Shown: positions 8,900 through 18,405, counted from the stretch's first letter. The stretch is 61,214 nt of DNA from Elusimicrobiota bacterium (GCA_016180815.1 JACPAN010000013.1:118939-180152); one strand, 5' to 3'. Numbers and translations are program-made. The notes: generated by a model not told the origin, from the sequence alone.

Positions 8900-9901
8900 T
8901 TATTGCCCCGGCGTCGCAGCCGGGGGCTCGTCCTTCAAAAAATCGGATTCTTCAACAAATTCGATGTCAACTTGCCCGCTGTCCGGGTTGAAATGAAAAA
9001 AATGACCGGGGGGAGGAGGACCCTCCGTCTCTTTCGTCTCATAAATCGCTTGCTGCACGACCTGGTCGTAAAGAACCTTCAGCGATGCAGCTTCTTCAAG
9101 CGAAAGGGCATCCCAAGCGGCTTGAACCCGCGCCGGGTCCTCGGTTTCTGAAAACAAATTGACGCCGTCAACGGTGAATACTCTGCCGTTTGGATTTATA
9201 TCGCAATGGCCGCTATTTCTTACAAATGTCGTCAAATCGGCGGACGACCTATTCCTGGCAGTTTCAATGGCCTGCCGAAAAGCCTCTAAATAAGCCTCAT
9301 CAGCGCCGGGAGTAGCAGTCCCGCTCCCCGGGCTGTCAACCGGCGCTGTCGTCTGACGCCGACCGACAGGATCGGGACCGCTGACCGGCCTAAACCCTGC
9401 ACGATCTCCGCCGCAAGTTAAATAATAAGCAACCGGAGATTCCATACGACTGGTCATAAAGGGCTCATGCTGTTCATACGCTCGCACTGCGCAATTATAA
9501 CTACGCTCGATAATTCTCAGCGCTTGTCTGCGCCGGGCAAAAGCAGGCATATACAAATAAAGCTCCCCTTGGTAATAAATAATTCGAGGTTCACCCATGG
9601 TCATTCGAATCTCATGAAAAACATTTGATAAGCGCCTAAAGCCCGGGGCCAAACGCTTAGAACTTCCAAAGTGATAAGAAGAGGGGGTCCTAAGAGTGCG
9701 CGTCAACTCATTAAGCGATATATGCAAATGAGTTGAGCCATGACAATCCCCGTAACACACCCTAAAATCGCAAGGGAAAAGACGCCAGGGACAACTCTCT
9801 CGAGGGCATTCTCCGGCGCAATCCCTCGTCACATCAATAATGCAATGATCAGTGGCCCAAGAAAATACCGGCAGCAACAGAACAATAATCAAATAACGCA
9901 C
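8900..9901 (-). CDS. Secreted cysteine-rich protein of unknown function
   Basis: A 333-residue protein with a signal peptide (Y-L-I-I-V-L-L-L-P-V-F-S-W-A). The first 40 mature residues hold seven or more Cys (C-I-I-D, C-A-G-E-C, E-S-C-P-W, P-C-D-F, V-C-Y-G-D-C), suggesting disulfides or a metal site. A low-complexity Pro/Gly/Thr stretch at ~180-205 separates it from an acidic C-terminal domain. No family recognised. Convergent with the HELRH gene (22 bases between stops). Confidence 0.65.
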   Translation of the reverse strand: MRYLIIVLLLPVFSWATDHCIIDVTRDCAGECPRESCPWRLFPCDFRVCYGDCHGSTHLHISLNELTRTLRTPSSYHFGSSKRLAPGFRRLSNVFHEIRMTMGEPRIIYYQGELYLYMPAFARRRQALRIIERSYNCAVRAYEQHEPFMTSRMESPVAYYLTCGGDRAGFRPVSGPDPVGRRQTTAPVDSPGSGTATPGADEAYLEAFRQAIETARNRSSADLTTFVRNSGHCDINPNGRVFTVDGVNLFSETEDPARVQAAWDALSLEEAASLKVLYDQVVQQAIYETKETEGPPPPGHFFHFNPDSGQVDIEFVEESDFLKDEPPAATPGQ

Positions 9902-9967
9902 TGCTTTAGCTTAACCTGAGTTGATGGATTTTGCCAGGACAAGCTCTGCGTAGGGGCGGGCAATTCC

Positions 9968-9973
9968 TATAAT
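9968..9973 (+). promoter_or_regulatory. TATAAT box, leaderless alaS start
   Basis: A perfect TATAAT ends seven bases before the GTG start at 9981, where transcription would be expected to begin. No SD is present. The -35 region is weak. Confidence 0.5.
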
Positions 9974-9980
9974 TTCCCGA

Positions 9981-12554
9981 GTGCAAGCTCAAGAAATACG
10001 CAAAAAATTTCTGGATTATTTTGAACAGCGGCAGCATCGGGTTTATCCCTCGGCCTCACTGATCCCAGCGGACCCCACGCTTTTATTCAACTCAGCGGGG
10101 ATGGTGCCTTTTAAAAATCGCTTCTTGGGCGTGGAAAAAGGCCCGCCTAGGGCGACCAGCGTGCAATTGTGCATGCGCACAACAGATATCGACCGGGTGG
10201 GCTTCACGAAACGCCACCTGACGTTTTTTGAAATGCTCGGTAATTTTTCCTTCGGGGATTACTTTAAAACCGAAGCCATCGGTTTTGCCTGGGAGTTTCT
10301 GACCAAAGAACTCGGCCTTCCCAAAGACAAACTTTGGACCACGGTGTACAAAGAGGACGATCAGGCCGAAAATTTATGGAAAAAGCACGGCCCCGTCAAA
10401 ATCATCCCGCTGGGCGAGGACTCCAATTTCTGGTCCATGGGGCCGACCGGTCCATGCGGCCCATGCTCGGAAATTTATTGGGATTTCGGCGCGGACAAAG
10501 GCTGCGGCCCGGACTGCAATCCCGGCCATGACAATTGCGAACGCTTCCTGGAAATCTGGAATCTGGTGTTCATGCAGTTCGACCGGCAAACGGACGGCCG
10601 CCTTGTTTCCTTGGCCAAACCCTGCATCGATACAGGGATGGGTTTGGAAAGAATCACAGCGGTTGTTCAAGGAAAAGAGTCGATTTTTGACGTTGGCGAT
10701 CTTTTTTTAAGTCATGCGACACTTGCAAGTCTTGGATGCTTGGTGATGTTTGATATTGCGAAAAATAAACCAGCTGCAGATGACCCGCATGTCAAAGAAT
10801 TACGAATTATCCAAGACCATGTGCGTTCTGCTTCTTTCTTAGTAAGCCAAGGGGTCCTTCCTTCAAACGAAGGCAAAGGTTATATCCTGCGACGGCTAAT
10901 CAGGCGGGCTCTAAGTCATGGCATGAAATTAAGAATAGATAAAGAACCGTTCCTATGGAACCTGGCCAAAACTTTTATGACGCTTCCCGCATTCAAAAAT
11001 CATGTGGATCTACAGGAACGTTACGATATGGTTCAAGAAGTCATCAAAACTGAAGAAAAAAAATTTTTGGAAACGCTGGAACGTGGTAAAAAATTCATGG
11101 ATGAGTTAATAAAAGAAGTGGTAGAAGATCAAATAAAAAAAACATCTGGAAGAAAATTTGAACTTCCTGGTGACAAACTTTTCTATCTTTACGAAACCTA
11201 CGGTTATCCTTTAGAATTGGCTAGAGAAATCGCCAAAGAACAGGGCTTGGACATCAATGAAGCCGATTTCCAAGCCGCCGAAGAAAAAGCAAAAGATATC
11301 GCCCGCAAAGGGTGGAAGGGCTCGGGCGCGGAATCCGAAGCCAAGTACATCGAGCTTCGGGAAAAGCTGAAACTCGACAAAGTCGCGTTCACCGGCTATG
11401 AGGCGCTTTCCGCAAAAACGCAAATCACGGCTGTCTTGGATTTGTCCTTAAATCCTCTTAGAGAGGCTGTCGAGAATCAAGAAGTCTATATTGCTCTCTC
11501 TCAAACCCCGTTTTATCCTGAAGGCGGCGGCCAAATCGGGGATCGGGGCTCGATCAACGGAACGAACGCAACAGCCGAAGTCACGGACACTCAGACCCCG
11601 ATCGCCGGCCTTATCCTGCATAAAGCTAAAGTCAGCAAAGGGAAATTAGCCCCGAATGAGCCGGTTGAGGCTCGCGTCGAACAATCATGGCGTATGCCCA
11701 CCTCGCGCCATCACAGCGCAACCCATCTTCTGCATTGGGCTCTGCGCAAGCTCGTCGGCCATCATGTCACTCAAGCGGGCAGCAATGTGGGCCCGGATAA
11801 ATTCCGTTTGGATTTCACGCATGGCAACTCTCTAAAAGGCGCGGCCCTTCAAGAAATCGAAGCCTTGGTCAATGAAACCATCAAGGCCGATTTAAAACGC
11901 GAGCGCAAGGAGCTGACTCTTGAAGAAGCCCGCCAGTCAGGCGCCATGACGCTTTTCAACGAAAAATATGGGGAAAAAGTTTTTGTGGTTCGCTTCGGCG
12001 AGTCCTTTGAAGCCTGCGGCGGAACCCATGTTTTGTCCACCGGACAAATCGGCCCCTTGAAAATTCTCAAAGAGTCGAGCGTGGCCGCCGGCGTCAGGCG
12101 CATCGAGGCGGCTTCGGGCGATGCGTTAAAAATGTGGGAAGACAAACAAAAAATTCAGCAGCCAGCCGCGCCGAAAAAAGAAAAGGAAGCCGCGACGGTG
12201 GCGCTGGGCGAAGCCAAAACCCTTGAAGGAAAAACCCCGCAGGGCATCGCTTATAAAATTCAAGTTTTCAGCCAGGGCGATTCCCAACAATTGAGGAATC
12301 TCAACGATCAGGAAAGAAAATCCTTCGAGGGTGTTATTCTTCAATCCGCGGCCATCAACGGAAAAACGGGTTTCGTCATCGGCGTTCATGAAAATCTGAT
12401 CCGCAAAGGGTTGGCGGCCGGAAATTTAGCCAAACAATTGGCCCAAAAATTGGGCGGCAGCGCGGGCGGACGGCCGGATTTCGCGCAAGGGGGATTTGCG
12501 TCAAACCCGGCGCCCAAAGATATCGAGACCGCTCTGTTGGCGATTTTGCAGTAG
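9981..12554 (+). CDS. alaS: Alanyl-tRNA synthetase
   Basis: An 857-residue class II synthetase that charges tRNA-Ala. The N-terminal catalytic core (1-~250) has the family-typical F-F-E-M-L-G-N-F-S-F-G-D-Y-F and G-P-C-S-E-I. The editing domain has H-H-S-A-T-H-L-L near residue 576 and C-G-G-T-H-V near 678, so the zinc/editing ligands are intact. The C-terminal DHHA1 domain ends with G-G-R-P-D-F-A-Q-G-G. Length is normal. Starts at GTG with no SD, seven bases after TATAAT. Bases ~10690-11220 are visibly more AT-rich than the rest of the gene with different codon choices, although the protein stays in frame. Confidence 0.95.
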   Translation: MQAQEIRKKFLDYFEQRQHRVYPSASLIPADPTLLFNSAGMVPFKNRFLGVEKGPPRATSVQLCMRTTDIDRVGFTKRHLTFFEMLGNFSFGDYFKTEAIGFAWEFLTKELGLPKDKLWTTVYKEDDQAENLWKKHGPVKIIPLGEDSNFWSMGPTGPCGPCSEIYWDFGADKGCGPDCNPGHDNCERFLEIWNLVFMQFDRQTDGRLVSLAKPCIDTGMGLERITAVVQGKESIFDVGDLFLSHATLASLGCLVMFDIAKNKPAADDPHVKELRIIQDHVRSASFLVSQGVLPSNEGKGYILRRLIRRALSHGMKLRIDKEPFLWNLAKTFMTLPAFKNHVDLQERYDMVQEVIKTEEKKFLETLERGKKFMDELIKEVVEDQIKKTSGRKFELPGDKLFYLYETYGYPLELAREIAKEQGLDINEADFQAAEEKAKDIARKGWKGSGAESEAKYIELREKLKLDKVAFTGYEALSAKTQITAVLDLSLNPLREAVENQEVYIALSQTPFYPEGGGQIGDRGSINGTNATAEVTDTQTPIAGLILHKAKVSKGKLAPNEPVEARVEQSWRMPTSRHHSATHLLHWALRKLVGHHVTQAGSNVGPDKFRLDFTHGNSLKGAALQEIEALVNETIKADLKRERKELTLEEARQSGAMTLFNEKYGEKVFVVRFGESFEACGGTHVLSTGQIGPLKILKESSVAAGVRRIEAASGDALKMWEDKQKIQQPAAPKKEKEAATVALGEAKTLEGKTPQGIAYKIQVFSQGDSQQLRNLNDQERKSFEGVILQSAAINGKTGFVIGVHENLIRKGLAAGNLAKQLAQKLGGSAGGRPDFAQGGFASNPAPKDIETALLAILQ

Positions 12555-12577
12555 GAGGGACCGTACTTCATTTCTGC

Positions 12578-13621
12578 TTGACTCTGCTTGCCATCGGACT
12601 TCACGCCCACCCCGCGGGCAATGAAGTCGTGACCATTAACAGAAAACCCCTGGCGATCCAAAAAATGATCAGCAAAACCGGAACAATCGGGGAAACTCTT
12701 CTGGTGACTCCGTTGAGCGATCCCTCAAGCAAACCTTTCAATGTCGTTCTTTTCCAAGGCCTGTTGCCCCATCCCAGCCTTAAAATCGATGTGGGGATTC
12801 CCGCTCAGGACGGAGAAAATATCACCTGGCAGCCCGCTTTTTTAAAAATGTTTCCGCAAAATCGTTTCTGGGGAAGAGTTGTCTTCAACGAAATGCAGCG
12901 CGGGCCCGTGCGGCTTAGGTTCACCGCGCAAAATCCGCTTTCCGGGCTCCTGACTATTTATTCTGTTGAAACCTTCTTTGAACCGGAATCTCTCGAGCGC
13001 AGGCAAAGCGCCCCGATCCGCCGCGTGCGCAAAAATAGCAAAGCCGTCGAACGCCCGGCCATTATTTCGCGGGAAGAATGGGGCGCGCGCTCTCCTAAAG
13101 AAGATTATGAAGCGCACGCGCCCCGGCGCTACACCCAGCATCACACCTCCGGACGCCGAACTTTTGCGCTCGAAGATTCCATTCAAGAAATCCGCTTCAT
13201 CCAGGACTTCCATCAAAACGGCCGAAAGTGGAACGATATCGGATACCACTTCATCATCGATGGGGAGGGGAGGATTTTTCAGGGGCGCCCGGAGACCGTG
13301 CTCGGCGCGCATACCAAACATAACAATCAGGATAATGTGGGCGTCTCTTTCCTGGGCTACTATCAGGAACCCGTCAACGACCGTTTGAACGAAAATCAAA
13401 TCGAAAGCGCCGTGTCGCTTTACTCATGGCTCTCTTCAACGTACCAGATCGCGCCTGATACGCTGCGCGGACACCGGGATTACCGAAATACGGATTGTCC
13501 GGGAGATTTTGTATACGAATTGCTCGATAGCTTTAAGACGCAGGTCCAAAACCGGCTGCGCCCTCCGGACGCCCGCTCATCCTTCGTATTGCCCGGCATC
13601 CAAGCAAACGCCGGTTTCTAG
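12578..13621 (+). CDS. Secreted PGRP-type N-acetylmuramoyl-L-alanine amidase
   Basis: A 347-residue protein. Residues ~160-330 are an amidase_2/PGRP domain (T7-lysozyme fold) that cleaves the MurNAc-L-Ala bond: S-R-E-E-W-G-A-R, zinc ligand H in T-Q-H-H-T-S-G, Y-H-F-I-I-D-G-E-G, and G-H-R-D-Y-R-N-T-D-C-P-G with the His/Cys ligands. The N-terminal ~150 residues are a beta-rich domain of unknown role. The start is uncertain. TTG 12578 gives a clipped signal peptide, while the strong GGAGGG SD at 12553-12558 lies further upstream, so translation may begin a few codons earlier at a non-canonical codon (for example GTA 12563). It follows alaS closely. Confidence 0.85.
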   Translation: MTLLAIGLHAHPAGNEVVTINRKPLAIQKMISKTGTIGETLLVTPLSDPSSKPFNVVLFQGLLPHPSLKIDVGIPAQDGENITWQPAFLKMFPQNRFWGRVVFNEMQRGPVRLRFTAQNPLSGLLTIYSVETFFEPESLERRQSAPIRRVRKNSKAVERPAIISREEWGARSPKEDYEAHAPRRYTQHHTSGRRTFALEDSIQEIRFIQDFHQNGRKWNDIGYHFIIDGEGRIFQGRPETVLGAHTKHNNQDNVGVSFLGYYQEPVNDRLNENQIESAVSLYSWLSSTYQIAPDTLRGHRDYRNTDCPGDFVYELLDSFKTQVQNRLRPPDARSSFVLPGIQANAGF

Positions 13622-13636
13622 CAAGCCCCGGGTCCG

Positions 13637-14518
13637 CTAGGCTGGAATCAAATGACTGATCATGCTCCAGTCGCAGGAGTTAGCCCACTCTTTAAAAGTC
13701 TGCCAGCCCACCTCAGGATAATCCCTGCGAAGGCCCGCGATATCAACGCTGCAGCCGTTTTGATCGAGCCATTCAAACATTAAGGCGAAATCCCTGTCCA
13801 TGGCGCGCACTTGATCAATGGGCGTTTGAACGAATTCAATGTTGCATCCGAATATATCCGAAAGAACGCCGGCGATGTCGCCCACGGCAATTTCATCCGA
13901 AGCCAGCTCGATGCGGGTATTCAAAAACGTCTTCGGACGGTCAATGGCCATGGCGGCAAATTCCCCGATGTTTTCCAACGGAATCATTTGCAACTTCTTC
14001 TCAGGGGGCAAAGCGATGGAGAAACGGCCCTCTCTTAAGCCGGGCAGCCACCAACTGGTACGCAGATTTTCCATGAAAAAGACCGGCGCAATGATGGTGT
14101 AAGGAATGCCGTAGGACAGGATGTGCTCTTCCACCTCGAACTTGCCGTCAAAATGAGAAATGCAAGTATTTTGATCGGCTCCGGCCACCGATGTATAAAG
14201 CAAATGGTCAACGGCGCACTCATAGGCAGCCTCAGCCAATGCGATCCCTTGGCGGATCTCGGCTTCCACCCCCGCCTCAAACGGTGTTCCCATGGCAAAG
14301 ACGGCGTCGGCTCCTTTCATGGCATTCTTAAGCGACGACTTGTCATCAAAGTCTCCGATGACGATCTCGGCGCCTAATTTTCTTAATTTCTGGGCGGCCG
14401 GAGATTCAGGTTTTCGGGTCAGGGCGCGGACATGGTGATTCATCTTTAACAAAGCGCGCGCTACGTAACCGCCCTGTTGGCCCGTAGCTCCGGCGACAAG
14501 AACAGTTTTTGCACTCAT
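13637..14518 (-). CDS. NmrA-like NAD(P)-binding protein
   Basis: A 293-residue Rossmann protein. The frame runs 60 codons further upstream, but the ATG at 14518 has a near-perfect SD (GGAGGTGA, 5 bases away) and begins exactly at the first Rossmann strand. V-L-V-A-G-A-T-G-Q-Q-G-G is the G-x-x-G-x-x-G nucleotide site, followed by R-A-L-T-R-K (2'-phosphate preference possible), then Y-T-S-V-A-G, as in NmrA/HSCARG atypical SDRs. These proteins act as redox sensors or quinone/isoflavone-type reductases. The substrate is unknown. Divergent from the DUF799-type lipoprotein genes. Confidence 0.8.
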   Translation of the reverse strand: MSAKTVLVAGATGQQGGYVARALLKMNHHVRALTRKPESPAAQKLRKLGAEIVIGDFDDKSSLKNAMKGADAVFAMGTPFEAGVEAEIRQGIALAEAAYECAVDHLLYTSVAGADQNTCISHFDGKFEVEEHILSYGIPYTIIAPVFFMENLRTSWWLPGLREGRFSIALPPEKKLQMIPLENIGEFAAMAIDRPKTFLNTRIELASDEIAVGDIAGVLSDIFGCNIEFVQTPIDQVRAMDRDFALMFEWLDQNGCSVDIAGLRRDYPEVGWQTFKEWANSCDWSMISHLIPA

Positions 14519-14697
14519 TTGTTCACCTCCCATATTTAAATTATATGCGGTTGGGAAAAAATCGGACGGGCCAATTATTCGACGTTGGGGGGAGCCATCT
14601 CCACAAGGGACCATGTGACATGCGAATTCCGGCAACGGCAGTTGACAAAGTGCTCCTCGAAAATTAAGATTCTTAAAGCTCAACAAACGGAGGGACA

Positions 14698-15294
14698 TTG
14701 AAAAAACAGATTTTAGCCGCGGGGATGCTGACCGCGCTCGCGGCCTGCGCTCCGCGCCCTCTCTTCGTCATCCGCAACCAGGAAACAGCCGCCCATGTCA
14801 AAAAAGTGGCGATCATGCCTTTCCTGGACGCTCAATTTCAATCGGCCTATGACCCTCATTACAGCGGTTTAGGCTCTTCCTTCGTTCCTGCGTTGATGTT
14901 TGACAACATGGCCAAGAAACATCTCTCCAAAAGATTTGAAATTATCGGTCAGGACCAATCCCTCGAAGCCTTAAAGAAAGAAGGCGTTGAATACAAGCAC
15001 ATCAAGGGCGCATGGTCCGCTGTGCGCGATCCGGAATCCATCCGATGGGGGTATACTCCGTCCCAGGCGCTGGCGGCCGGAAAAAAACTGGGCGCAGACG
15101 CCATTTTACTGTGCGTTCAAGGCCAATATTTTAAAGACAAGAAAAAACCGCTTCAAGCCATCGGCTTAAGGCTCATCGACGTCAAAACCGGTAAAACCCT
15201 TTGGGGCGTCAATGCCACGGGCCAACCGGGCCTGTTATCGAAAGGTGTCGTCGTGCGGCAACTTTTAGCGCGCGTCGCCAAGGAGGCGCCATGA
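14698..15294 (+). CDS. DUF799/GNA1162-like lipoprotein, first of pair
   Basis: A 198-residue lipoprotein from TTG 14698 with a GGAGGG SD and lipobox L-A-A-C. The mature part has a CsgG/TolB-N-like fold: V-K-K-V-A-I-M-P-F, a helical F-V-P-A-L-M-F-D-N-M-A, R-F-E-I-I-G-Q-D, and G-A-D-A-I-L-L-C-V-Q-G. It closes with L-I-D-V-K-T-G-K-T-L-W-G. Its stop overlaps the next lipoprotein start (ATGA), so the two are translationally coupled. Related lipoproteins occur in operons with CsgG-like proteins; the role is unknown. Confidence 0.65.
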   Translation: MKKQILAAGMLTALAACAPRPLFVIRNQETAAHVKKVAIMPFLDAQFQSAYDPHYSGLGSSFVPALMFDNMAKKHLSKRFEIIGQDQSLEALKKEGVEYKHIKGAWSAVRDPESIRWGYTPSQALAAGKKLGADAILLCVQGQYFKDKKKPLQAIGLRLIDVKTGKTLWGVNATGQPGLLSKGVVVRQLLARVAKEAP

Positions 15295-15965
15295 AAAAAT
15301 TTGCGGCTTTCCTCTTCTGTGGATTCGCCGCCTCCGTGCTGGCAGGCTGCGCCACGGCTAAAATCAACTACGTCAAAGACGGGTTTTCCGCTCCCGATAT
15401 CGTGGCCATGCTGCCTGCGGACAATCAAAGCAACGACTTGACGGCGCCGCGGGCAGCGCTCGGCGCCGTAGCCTCGGCGTTGATCGGGGCCAATTACTTT
15501 CCCATCTCGACCCCGGCTCAAGAAGAGATTTTGAGAAAATTGGGGCTGACCGACGGCGGCCAGTTGAATGCTTTTAAACTCACCGACCTGGCTTCCAAAT
15601 TGGAAACCGACGGATTGGTCGTGACCAGAATCGATGAATTTAAAAAAGTCAATATCGGCATTTATATCAGCCCGACCGTGGAAACCACCGTCATGCTCTA
15701 TGATAATCATGGGGAAAAGCTTTGGGAAGCCACCTCCAAATTTACGGAAAAAAAATTCAATCTTAGCTTGCAAGCGGCGATTCAAGCGGGGGCCCAAGAA
15801 TTGGCCGGTGATTTGGTGGGGAAAATTTTCAAAACAAGCTTAGTGCGGGAAAGCCAAATCATGGGCGGGCTTCTGGCTAAAAAAATGACGATGAATAAGC
15901 CGTCTTTAGCTTATCCCGGACCGGCCTATCAGCCTGCCACGCCGAAACAAGTAGCGGCAAAGTAG
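15291..15965 (+). CDS. DUF799/GNA1162-like lipoprotein, second of pair
   Basis: A 224-residue lipoprotein. The ATG at 15291 is preferred over an upstream in-frame start because of the AAGGAGG SD and the signal peptide with lipobox L-A-G-C. The mature domain resembles the GNA1162/DUF799 fold, with I-V-A-M-L-P-A-D-N-Q-S-N-D, G-A-N-Y-F-P-I-S-T-P-A-Q-E-E, and V-M-L-Y-D-N-H-G-E-K-L-W-E. A Pro/Ala-rich tail ends the protein. It overlaps the previous gene by 4 bases. Function unknown. Confidence 0.7.
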   Translation: MKKFAAFLFCGFAASVLAGCATAKINYVKDGFSAPDIVAMLPADNQSNDLTAPRAALGAVASALIGANYFPISTPAQEEILRKLGLTDGGQLNAFKLTDLASKLETDGLVVTRIDEFKKVNIGIYISPTVETTVMLYDNHGEKLWEATSKFTEKKFNLSLQAAIQAGAQELAGDLVGKIFKTSLVRESQIMGGLLAKKMTMNKPSLAYPGPAYQPATPKQVAAK

Positions 15966-16022
15966 CCAATACCCTTCCGTTTAAAGCCATTCGCTCCGAG
16001 CGATTGCGCCAGCTGGCTTACC

Positions 16023-16050
16023 TTGCGATTCAGCATTAATCCGTTAGACT
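16023..16050 (+). promoter_or_regulatory. Promoter TTGCGA-16-TAGACT, leaderless start
   Basis: TTGCGA at 16023-16028 and TAGACT at 16045-16050 with a 16-base spacer. The ATG at 16057 follows the -10 by six bases, and no SD is present. Confidence 0.5.
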
Positions 16051-16056
16051 ATTGGT

Positions 16057-16887
16057 ATGGTCCGACGGCACATATTGATCTCGACGGCGATCTTGCTAAT
16101 GACCGCAGTCGTGGACTCCTCAGCGCAAACCTGTGAGGAGCAATATACTCAAGCGTGTCAGCGATTACACGCGAACACGCGAGCCGCATTCGACTTATCC
16201 ACCCGAAGCATTTTTTACTTAAATCCCGGACGCACGGGTCCGGAACTCTTGAATCATGCCCCCCTTCAAAGACGCATCTCGAGGGGAATCAATAGGACAA
16301 ATTTCAGGGAAAAAATTCTGCCGGTATTCATCGCTCTAAAATCGCTAATCATTGAAAGAGCCATGCGCCTTCCCGAAAGCAATCCGAAAAGGCAGGAAAT
16401 CATCGATCTTTACATCGCCCTTCGCTTGGAAGCCAGAGACCGGCCCCGCTGCGATGAGTATACCCGTCCTTTTGTCGCTAGTTTTGACGGCGATGCCGTG
16501 CTCATCTGCCCTTGGATGACGCATCTTGCCGTGGAATCCATGCTTACGGTTCTGGCTCATGAATTAGGCCATGCCGTTGATCCTTGCTGGCTTTCAGATG
16601 AGCCTATCGGCACCCTCTTGCCCAGCCTGCCGCCGGAACGCGCCCAAAGCTGCGTGGAAAGTGAAGAATTATTCGCTGATCGCATCGGCGCTCTCTTGAC
16701 GGGGGAATTGTTAAGCCGGTTGGGCCAAGCTGGAATTCCTAATCTGGTATTTCCAGAAAACAGCGATGAGCGTTTAGGCACGTTTCTTTTTTATGCTTTT
16801 ACCCCGGCCTGTCAGATTTGGAATGAAAGATTGACCGCTCTGATCTATTCCGCTGAAATTCGATCTTTTACTGGCTGTTCTCAGTAA
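16057..16887 (+). CDS. Secreted HExxH (HELGH) putative metalloprotease
   Basis: A 276-residue protein with a signal peptide ending near D-S-S-A-Q. Near residue 168 it has V-L-A-H-E-L-G-H-A-V-D, followed about 40 residues later by E-E-L-F-A-D-R, resembling the HExxH...ExxxD ligand pattern of gluzincins. There are about seven Cys, consistent with an exported disulfide-bonded protein. It shares the H-E-L-G-H and E-x-x-A-D pattern with the gene at 54268-55284, suggesting a diverged family. Substrate unknown. Confidence 0.65.
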   Translation: MVRRHILISTAILLMTAVVDSSAQTCEEQYTQACQRLHANTRAAFDLSTRSIFYLNPGRTGPELLNHAPLQRRISRGINRTNFREKILPVFIALKSLIIERAMRLPESNPKRQEIIDLYIALRLEARDRPRCDEYTRPFVASFDGDAVLICPWMTHLAVESMLTVLAHELGHAVDPCWLSDEPIGTLLPSLPPERAQSCVESEELFADRIGALLTGELLSRLGQAGIPNLVFPENSDERLGTFLFYAFTPACQIWNERLTALIYSAEIRSFTGCSQ

Positions 16888-16939
16888 AATAAATCAATTT
16901 CTGGGGTCAGGTCTTAAAATTTGATGAAAATACACATCG

Positions 16940-18172
16940 CTATTGCTCAACGACAGAATAAGGATCAGCGGCAAGTGAAATCAAATAAAGACAGGGCCTC
17001 AAATTGGCGTCAAAAGTGCTTTGAACAATGCCGGCCCCTGGGTAAAAACCACCCTGGGACATGCTTTTGGGCGTCAACTCAAAAGTGAAGGCAAAAATGC
17101 CCTTTTCGCCATAAGCCCAATCCGTTGTATCTCCGGAAGAGATATATAAATCGCTTGATTGTTGGGGCGTATACCGGTTCCACTGAGCCATGGTCTGGGC
17201 CATGGTTTCAAAAACAGCCTTATCCCTGGCATTGCCGATGCCCTCATCCGTGTAACCCCAAGGATAAAGAATCAACTCGCTGAACGTATGAAACGAAAGA
17301 AGAATCTTTATATTGGTGCGCTGTTCGATAAAACTCTTCATCGCCTGGGTTTCCGGCTCAGAAAAAGCCGCAGGGCCCCGGTAAGTATCGCTGGCGGGAT
17401 AGCCGGATGAGCCTTGGCCACCCCAGTGATGCCCGTAATTCCTATTGAGATCCACGCCCATGGAGCCGCCGTTATCGCGCCGGTTCTTGCGCCACATATG
17501 ATAGCGGTCGCCTTCAATGTCATATTCGGCGCCATCAGGATTGACCATGGGGATGATGTACACATCCCGACTATCCAGCAAGCGGCGCATTTCCTCGTTT
17601 TCTTTATATGCGGAAACCAAATGATTGGCCAGCATGATGGGAATCTCGGCGCTTAAATGCTCACGCGCATGGTGGAGTCCCATAAACACAATACCGGGCT
17701 TATCGCTGGGCTCTAAATTTTTAGCCGTGCTATTAAGCCTTAAAACCGTCAGAGCGCGGCCTTCAAGAGATGAGCCTGCGGAGAACAATGAAACAAGCTG
17801 CGGATCGGCGGCGGCCAAAGCGCTCAGTTCCGCCATGGCTTCGCCATAATCGTGATAGATTGAATCCCTGGGTGGGAAAGCCTTGAGGATGAATTCCAGG
17901 CTCTTCTGATCCAAAATACGAAAACCGCGGCGCTTGAGCCGGTCGACCGTCGCGTCATCGGCCGTGCCCGCGATGGAGTTATCCTTAATTTCTTCAATAG
18001 CCAAACCAAGTTCGGCGGCGAGCGTGCGTTGGGATTTGTTGGAAGCCTCGATCACGATCCAATGGCGGGAAGGAGTTCCATCGGCCAGCAGCGTGATGGC
18101 CGATGGCAGGAAAGCGACGGCAAGAACAAGAAGCCTGATCAGCGCCCCGAAAACCGAGGGCTTGGTCTTCAT
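16940..18172 (-). CDS. Secreted M14 zinc carboxypeptidase
   Basis: A 410-residue protein with a signal peptide (V-A-F-L-P-S-A-I-T-L-L-A). Residues ~100-400 form an M14 carboxypeptidase domain: zinc ligands in G-L-H-H-A-R-E-H and in L-S-F-H-T-F-S-E-L, substrate-binding Asn/Arg in V-D-L-N-R-N-Y-G, and catalytic Glu in F-T-F-E-L-T-P. The short N-terminal part is a propeptide-like segment. It would trim C-terminal residues from extracellular peptides, like carboxypeptidase T. Monocistronic, followed by the HELGH gene in convergent orientation. Confidence 0.88.
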   Translation of the reverse strand: MKTKPSVFGALIRLLVLAVAFLPSAITLLADGTPSRHWIVIEASNKSQRTLAAELGLAIEEIKDNSIAGTADDATVDRLKRRGFRILDQKSLEFILKAFPPRDSIYHDYGEAMAELSALAAADPQLVSLFSAGSSLEGRALTVLRLNSTAKNLEPSDKPGIVFMGLHHAREHLSAEIPIMLANHLVSAYKENEEMRRLLDSRDVYIIPMVNPDGAEYDIEGDRYHMWRKNRRDNGGSMGVDLNRNYGHHWGGQGSSGYPASDTYRGPAAFSEPETQAMKSFIEQRTNIKILLSFHTFSELILYPWGYTDEGIGNARDKAVFETMAQTMAQWNRYTPQQSSDLYISSGDTTDWAYGEKGIFAFTFELTPKSMSQGGFYPGAGIVQSTFDANLRPCLYLISLAADPYSVVEQ

Positions 18173-18405
18173 TGGCCTTAATTATGATTTGTTTTTACTC
18201 AGATAGCAAATGAAATTACCCGAAAGTTCTATTTTGAATTACCCCAAAAGACCCTAAAAGCTGTTTCCTACAGGGCGTGGCCCGTCAATCCGTTAGGTTT
18301 AATGGCCATGAGAGAAGGGACGCTAATGCAGCCATCCCTTTTGATCAGAGTCGGCCGCAGCTTGGCTCGCGTCGTGCTGCCGGCCGTGCGGATGACCGCC
18401 GTTCG

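Noticed and set aside
12842-13399. A 185-codon minus-strand frame within the amidase gene
   Set aside because: Shadow of the PGRP-type amidase coding sequence, which has clear zinc-ligand motifs on the + strand.
14519-14698. An N-terminal 60-residue extension of the NmrA-like protein
   Set aside because: The extension has no family similarity, while the internal ATG at 14518 has a near-perfect SD and begins at the Rossmann fold.
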